This document shows positions 58,440 to 64,000 of a stretch of DNA of 64,000 bases, one piece after another (positions within the stretch are counted from its first letter, which is position 1; each line of letters begins with the position of its first letter). The DNA is from Centroberyx gerrardi (lineage: Eukaryota > Chordata > Actinopteri > Beryciformes > Berycidae). The DNA lies in assembly GCF_048128805.1 (NCBI RefSeq), contig NC_136003.1:26224885-26288884 (forward strand). Direction: 5' to 3'. The notes below the pieces were generated by a model. That model was given only the letters and a program-made list of their open reading frames with translations. It was not told the DNA's origin and searched no databases. A program made the translations under genes and the position numbers.

Positions 58440-58860
58440 CCAAGGCTTGAAGTTACATGAGGGATGACTATGGAGTATTACTATTATTACAATTCTTAAA
58501 ATGAATATCATTATCTGAAAGAGCAACTGAATCACCAACTCTCATGTTAACTCCCATTGTTGTAGATTGCATATATCTTGATAAGTTTATCATTTTTATC
58601 CTTAACAATTCTCTACCTTTATATAACGCATAAATCTCTCATTATCTTATTCTGGTATCCATACTTTTTTGCACTTTTTCATTCATACATTTTCAACTAA
58701 ATATGTCCAAGTGTTACAAGTGGAATTGTAGGTTGAGTTTGTTTATATAATCCCCACATGCTGCATTCTTATTCATATCCTATTCTTCTTTGCTATATCC
58801 TCATCCTACTTCCTATTTACTACTTTCCATTGGGATCTTTAAAGTCTCATCTAATCTAAT
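58440..58860 (+). mobile_element. LINE 3' end (Rex-like), plus strand
   Basis: Ends CATTGGGATCTTTAAAGTCT, then CATCTAATCTAAT: same terminal signature and short tandem tail as the minus-strand copy at 38600-38960. 5' extent estimated; no coding part. Confidence 0.6.
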
Positions 58861-59902
58861 TGTGTGGCGGACCCTTGTGATCCCGCTCCCACACCACAAA
58901 CAGGCCCATTGAGTGTCTATTCAGCACTCTTTCATGTGGCTGTGAAAAGGACTTAAGCTCTCAGAGGCACAATGGGGAGAATTCACCACCATTCATTTAT
59001 CTATAACCTCATTACCATTTCTTGGAGCCACCAACAGTGAATGTAAACAGAGGAGAACGATACAGCTGCTTTGTTTTTGTCATGCATGCTGAGGATTTGT
59101 GTATGAAAGGTGGCAGACCCTCCACAAGATGAGTGTGAGTCGTTTTCTGGTTGTTAGTTGAAGTCAGAAGGGTATATCAAATAAATGAATACATTTTCCA
59201 TGCCAAAAATCACTATCCTCTATGATACTATTAGTAGTTATTAGTATCATTATATTGTTTTCTGAAAGAGACTGCTACTGTCCTGATCTTCAATGATTAA
59301 TCATTCAGAAATGTATGATTTTAAATACTGAATCCTCCTTCAGCTTCATCCTGTTTGGCAGGTATATGTGACACCTTGGTCATATTCAATAAGAAATCAC
59401 AAGTAATCCAAAAAGTAGTCTCTGATTTAGTACTTTCCAATTCCACTGATCAGCGGCTGATTAGTTTCTTATGATCTTTCTCTTCATGTCTGTGATCATT
59501 CCAGATTATTCTGCCTGAGAAATAATACTGTGATAACTCTTTGATCTCCGTAGGGAAATTGGGAGGTTAAAGGTCAGGTTCAGATACAGAACAGCTGCTA
59601 GGGATTCAGTGAGTTGCTAATGGCTAATGACAAATGTAATCAGCATTGATGTCTCATGTTCTTGTCATCTTTTCACTTGATAAAATCAAAGTAGTAAGAG
59701 AGAGGCAGCTTAGTGTGAGAGGAAGATGATTAATTATGCTGAAAATGAATCAGGGGGTTGTATTTTTTGGGTAATTCAGCCTCAATCTGATACATTTTTG
59801 ATTGGTTATACTACTCATTAATGGGAAAAGTAATGCTATTACCCCCCAACACTGCAGCCCACCCTGCTGTTGTCCTGTATGATGAGGGTTAAGTTGTTTG
59901 CA

Positions 59903-60297
59903 AGGGCGGAAGTAACTAATTACATTTATTCACATCACTGTAATTGAGTAACTTTTAGTGTACTTGTACTTAACTACATTTTAAATCACATCCATTACAG
60001 AGTACAAATTTAGCTCTCCATAATCATCAGAAATTGGATTTGTAACTTCAAACTGTGAGTAATCTGGCTTCACTTTGTGCACTTTATTTTGTAATTTCCA
60101 AATCTAACAATGTTCTCTTTTCTACATGATCTACTTTTTACTTTTACTTGACTAGATTTTTACACCAGTAGTTTTACTTTTTACTTTTACTGACGTAGAT
60201 TTTTACACCCGTACTTTTACTTCTACTTAAGTAAAATATCAGCAAAGTAACAGCTCTTCTACTTGAGGATTACATTCTAGTGCTCTTTCCACCACTT
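59903..60297. mobile_element. Common teleost interspersed repeat rich in ACTTGTACTT motifs
   Basis: GGCGGAAGTAACTAATTACA, then CTTGTACTTAACTACATTTT, repeated TTTTACTTTTACT blocks and a TCTTTCCACCACTT end. This arrangement is widespread in fish genomes; its transposon class is not assigned here. Confidence 0.65.
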
Positions 60298-60570
60298 GCT
60301 GTTTGGCTGTTGTTGCTGTTGATCTCGCAGCACTGGCACATCCAGATCGTTCCCTCTCCACAGAGATAGTTCAGTCAGAGCCGGAGTCTATAAATGGCGT
60401 TTTCTTCTGTCTCGCTGAAGATGTTAAATGACATCTGCAGTCACAGGGTGAAAGTGTGAAAGAAAAATCTCACCTGAGGTGCGACATCTATGGCACCACC
60501 AGCAGAAAAAACCTCTCAGCCACCTGTCATCACACCGCCGTGTCTCTGTGCACATTTTGTCACACTGTCT

Positions 60571-60605
<35 letters not shown>
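60571..60605. repeat. (CA)n microsatellite
   Basis: About seventeen CA units. Confidence 0.97.
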
Positions 60606-60606
<1 letters not shown>

Positions 60607-61105
60607 CCAGAGCGTCATGGAAAGGCCTGCTTGGTCCAGGGCAGAGCTGGCAGGCGGAGCGGCGGGGCTCCCTCAGTGCATCATACTAACCCAGATTATG
60701 TGCGGAGCTGCCAGAGAGGTCGGACGTCCCGCTCTCCGACCGGCCCGCACCTTCTCTCATGTGCGCCTGTCTTGCCTAACTTCTGAAGGCACATCTATGC
60801 ATTATAAATGGGGTCTTAAAGTTGAGTGAAGTGCTGTTACAGTGTGTGAATGGGCTGTTTTGTGACTTGATGTCTCACTTCACACCGGGAGGAAGAGCTG
60901 TATCGACCGCCGGCTTCTCTGGCTCTGGGAATATGGAGTGGGCTAACAGAGGCTTCCCTAAACTGACTCCTCTGTAATCCTGGCAGAATACCTTATTCAT
61001 TATTTGTTTTCATTAATGCCATGTTCGCTTGGATAGTAAAGGAAACTTTCTCTATGTTAGCGTTACATTGGAGTGCTTGTTTTCTGCTCAGTGGGATTTG
61101 TCTTA

Positions 61106-61723
61106 AGGCCCTGACACACCAAACCAAAGAACCAGCGGCGACGAAGGCCGACTGTTGCGTCGCCTCACGTCGCCTGCGTCTGGTCCAAAAAGTTGCACTT
61201 GAACACACCGCAAAGACTACAGCCGACGGCCAACTAGCACGTACGTTCTGCGCCTGCGTGAGGGGAAATAACTCTCCATACCATATGTCTGATAAGAAGT
61301 TGCAAATGGCACTGGCGTTGTCAGCCCTTGGTCTTTTGGTTGTGGAAGAAGAAAGGAAGAGGCGGAGGCGAAAAATAAGGAGAAACCGCACTAAATGGTT
61401 GAAATCATGAATACTCCAGCGACAGGCTCAAGGGGCTTTCCCGAACCTGTGTCGAGAGCTGGAGATAAATGAAACCTCCGATTTTAAAAACTTCGCTCGG
61501 CTCTTTCCTGTTCAGTTCCACATGTTGAAGGAATTTATCAGTCCAATCATCAAGAGGCAAAACACGAACTACCAATCAGAGTGATCTCTCTCACCGACGG
61601 GCTCCGCCGCCGATTCAACATGCTCAATCGGCCAAAAAGACGCCGACAGGGTCCGACTAGTGCCGACGGTGCGGGACACACCGCAAAAACTAGGGACACA
61701 GACGCTTACCGACGTCAGGGCCT
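61106..61723 (+). mobile_element. Internally deleted PIF/Harbinger transposon
   Basis: Termini AGGCCCTGAC and GTCAGGGCCT are perfect 10-bp inverted repeats flanked by TTA at 61103-61105 and 61724-61726, the 3-bp TWA-type target typical of PIF/Harbinger. The GC-rich 618 bp keeps only the 5' part of the transposase frame. The 3' side resembles the usual non-coding Harbinger end (AATCGGCC, GTGCCGACGGTG). Confidence 0.9.
61285..61584 (+). pseudogene. Harbinger transposase N-terminal fragment, disrupted
   Basis: The frame starts MSDKKLQMALALSALGLLVV followed by an E/K/R-rich stretch, hits TGA at 61408-61410, then continues in the same frame with FPNLCRELE and FARLFPVQFHMLKEF, ending IKRQNTNYQSE. 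This resembles the N-terminal part of fish Harbinger nucleases that ends near a Q/K-x-TNYR motif. The nuclease catalytic domain is absent, so the element is non-autonomous. Confidence 0.8.
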
Positions 61724-62360
61724 TTATTCTGGAAGGCTGCGTTATGTTTCTGCTAGGAAGTAGAATACAGTTTTTATCGTTATCATACTATTTCTTTTGA
61801 TTTTTTTTTTTTTTTATCATTGACATTTTGTGGTTATCTACAAGATTCACGTCATTTTGGATTTTGTCTCCATCTTTGGTGCTAAGCGCTCGTTGCTGTG
61901 GTGTTTCTGCACCGCACTTCCCAAAGTTCACCTGTCAATCAAACAGTGTGTCCAGTACTGTGACGTCTTGTTCCTTGGATTTACTCTTGATGAAGTTTGA
62001 GTTTCTGTAGGTGGCGCTCTTTTTATCTGTCTGTTCATTTGTCTGCTCATGCTAACTACCCAGTTCTTCTTCTGTTTATTATAAACAATCCGGAAAAGTC
62101 AAACACATCACTTCCGCCAAAGGATTTTTCCCAGGAAAGACCTACCAGACACCGGCTGTCCCTACTGTGTTATATCAATCATCTATAGAGAGCAGCAAAA
62201 TGCACATTTATTTATTTATGAAAATGTGTGGATCATTACTTTAAGTTAGCGATAAGAGTCTTTTTCTTGCTCCTGCTGTCTCATGCCTTTTGGACTTCAT
62301 GTCAGTATAGATGGTAGCAGTATTGTCACTGTTCAGTGTGTGAGGGTGTATGGTAGAAGT

Positions 62361-62391
62361 GTGTATGTGTGCGTGTGTGTGTGTGTGTGTG
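62361..62391. repeat. (TG)n microsatellite
   Basis: TG units with one CG interruption. Confidence 0.95.
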
Positions 62392-63192
62392 ATGGGGGAT
62401 CACAGGCGGTGTCTGTGGCAGTGGAGGGGGTTCTGGCGAGATGTCCGTTATGAAACCGCTGGAGTGCTGGAGTGCAGCTGGAAAGGGAGGCGGTGGCGAG
62501 CGTATCGAGCGGCCCTCGGTGGCTTGACGCTGCCAGTGACCTTGGCCTCTGGGGCTAATGGAAGTAGAGGGCAGCAGAGGCCCGGCACGCTCTCTCTGTG
62601 TCTGCCAAACCAACCGACTCCCTCCCAAACCGCACCGCAGCCCCACCCCCTCCACCCCCTCCACCCCCAGCCACCTTCATATCGGTGTCATTCTGACTTC
62701 TTGTCCTTTTCCCTCTTTTTTCCCCTTGTTTTCTCTCCCCCTTGTTAATAAAGCTTGAATTGACTCACGGTGGTATCATAGCCATGAGGTCAAAGACGAG
62801 TGTCAAGCCCATCAGGTCAGGTTTTAGGTCAAACTAATCGTTATCACCGCCACAGGCAGCTGCCGGAACAAAGCAGCAGCAGCGGTGGATTTTATTTCTG
62901 CACAGAATGGAAGTTTTGTCAAGAAGCATCATATTTTTGACCTGTTATTTTCACACTTCATATGCAGCCTTTTGTTTTGGTTCCATTCCATTACACAATA
63001 AACTTCTTCGTTATCCCGCCTTTATAATTGGATTTCGATTGGCAAATTACAAAAAAGGGAAATGAAGGCTGTCATTGATCTTTGCTCGTATTGATTTGTC
63101 TGCATAACATGAAGCGCACAATGTGATTGACTGGACTGTAGCTCGTAGAAGACTGACAGCTGAAGCAGCGCCCCGACACATGGTGACTAGTG

Positions 63193-63224
<32 letters not shown>
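63193..63224. repeat. (TG)n microsatellite
   Basis: About sixteen TG units. Confidence 0.96.
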
Positions 63225-63225
<1 letters not shown>

Positions 63226-63389
63226 TTTTGGGAAAGTAGAAGTGTGCTTATGTGGCGCCCCCTGGCTTTGAATGAGCTTACAGTAATATAAGAGGCTGTT
63301 TAGTAGGCTAGATACTTTTTTTAATTTGCAGGAATTTTATATTTGTTTTTGCAAGTTTGCACTGCCATTACAAGTTTCTCAGTGGTTGT

Positions 63390-63464
63390 GTGAGTGTGTG
63401 TAAGTGTGTCTGAATGAGAGTGTATGTGTGTGTGAATGAGTGTGTGTGTGTGTGTGTGTGTGTG
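63390..63464. repeat. TG-rich microsatellite
   Basis: Imperfect TGTG/AGTG repeats ending in a pure TG run at about 63440-63464. Confidence 0.95.
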
Positions 63465-64000
63465 TATGGTAAGTACACGGGCCTGTTTTCACAAAGTATT
63501 TCAGAGTAAGAGTGCTCATTTGGGATTTGACCAAACTCCTGTTGTTATATGCGTTTATCATTAAAAATACAACAAACAGCCCACTCAGCAAAAACGTTTA
63601 ATGTATATTAATAGTATAGTATTAATAGTAATACCTCCTTAATTAATTAACAAATGTTTCATATGAGTTGGTCTTTGTCAGGTGTGTTTGAAACGATACC
63701 ATAACCCATAATCCCTTTGAATATTTTAGGACTATGTTAGGACTTCATACTGAAACAGCGCCATATAAATTCAGCATGGATAAATACAAAGACTAAATAC
63801 AAACATACAAACAACATAAAATACATTGACAGGATTACAACACATCAGATACAAATACAGATATCAGTATTTACATAGTAAATCCCCAGAAAAGGGCAGC
63901 AATCGAAGCCACAGACAACAGTGAAGAATAAAGAGTCGTAAAGGAAAGGTCTAATTTCATAACCTGCATTAAAACCTGTGTGTTTCTTTCTGTGTGAGGA

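Larger units (their letters stand above)
58139..64000 (+). other. kcnh6: kcnh6 intron 6, continuing past the window
   Basis: No further ERG exon (S1-S6, cNBD) is visible in 5.9 kb. It contains an L2 tail, a Rex-like LINE end, an interspersed repeat at 59903-60297, a Harbinger remnant (61106-61723) and several TG/CA microsatellites. Confidence 0.75.

Overview
The window is nuclear DNA from a bony fish, most likely a teleost. It holds compact intron-rich vertebrate genes with canonical GT/AG introns, many dinucleotide microsatellites, TTAA- and TA-flanked miniature transposons, a tRNA-derived SINE, LINE tails and a PIF/Harbinger remnant. The species cannot be named from the sequence. Four protein-coding genes, all on the + strand, could be rebuilt by joining exons with matching splice phases; one tRNA gene lies inside the last of them.

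Layout. 1-4427: sequence upstream of the recognisable limd2 exons, no gene seen. 4428-5146: limd2 (LIM-domain protein; first coding exon not found), with an AT-rich 3' UTR to about 8.2 kb. 8.2-10.4 kb: intergenic, repeat-rich. 10.4-27.76 kb: map3k3 (MEKK3), with a GC-rich promoter and probable non-coding first exon, then 16 coding exons giving 617 residues (PB1 domain, linker, C-terminal kinase), then a long 3' UTR. 30.9-35.4 kb: intergenic. 35470-42.8 kb: gfap (type III intermediate filament) with a TATA box, 9 exons giving 453 residues, and a polyA signal at 42773. 42.8-48.5 kb: intergenic, MITE-rich, with a strong 17-bp-arm hairpin. 48509-58138: the first six coding exons (359 residues) of kcnh6, an ERG-type potassium channel; its membrane and pore exons lie beyond the window. 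58.1-64 kb: repeat-filled intron with a decayed Harbinger element.

The genes do not form a pathway: LIMD2 is a small LIM protein linked to cell motility, MAP3K3 is a MAPK-cascade kinase, GFAP is the astroglial filament protein and KCNH6 is a cardiac/neuronal K+ channel. Their grouping reflects conserved synteny with human chromosome 17q, although GFAP is distant from the other three in human.

The most notable local arrangement is kcnh6 coding exon 3. An intact tRNA-Cys(GCA) gene ends 48 nt before its acceptor, and a TA-flanked inverted-repeat element starts 25 nt after its weak donor. Beyond that, the window holds several multi-copy miniature transposon families, a ~130-bp tandem repeat in gfap intron 1, and a possible tandem splice donor in kcnh6. 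I found no CRISPR array, operon or evidently new biological system.
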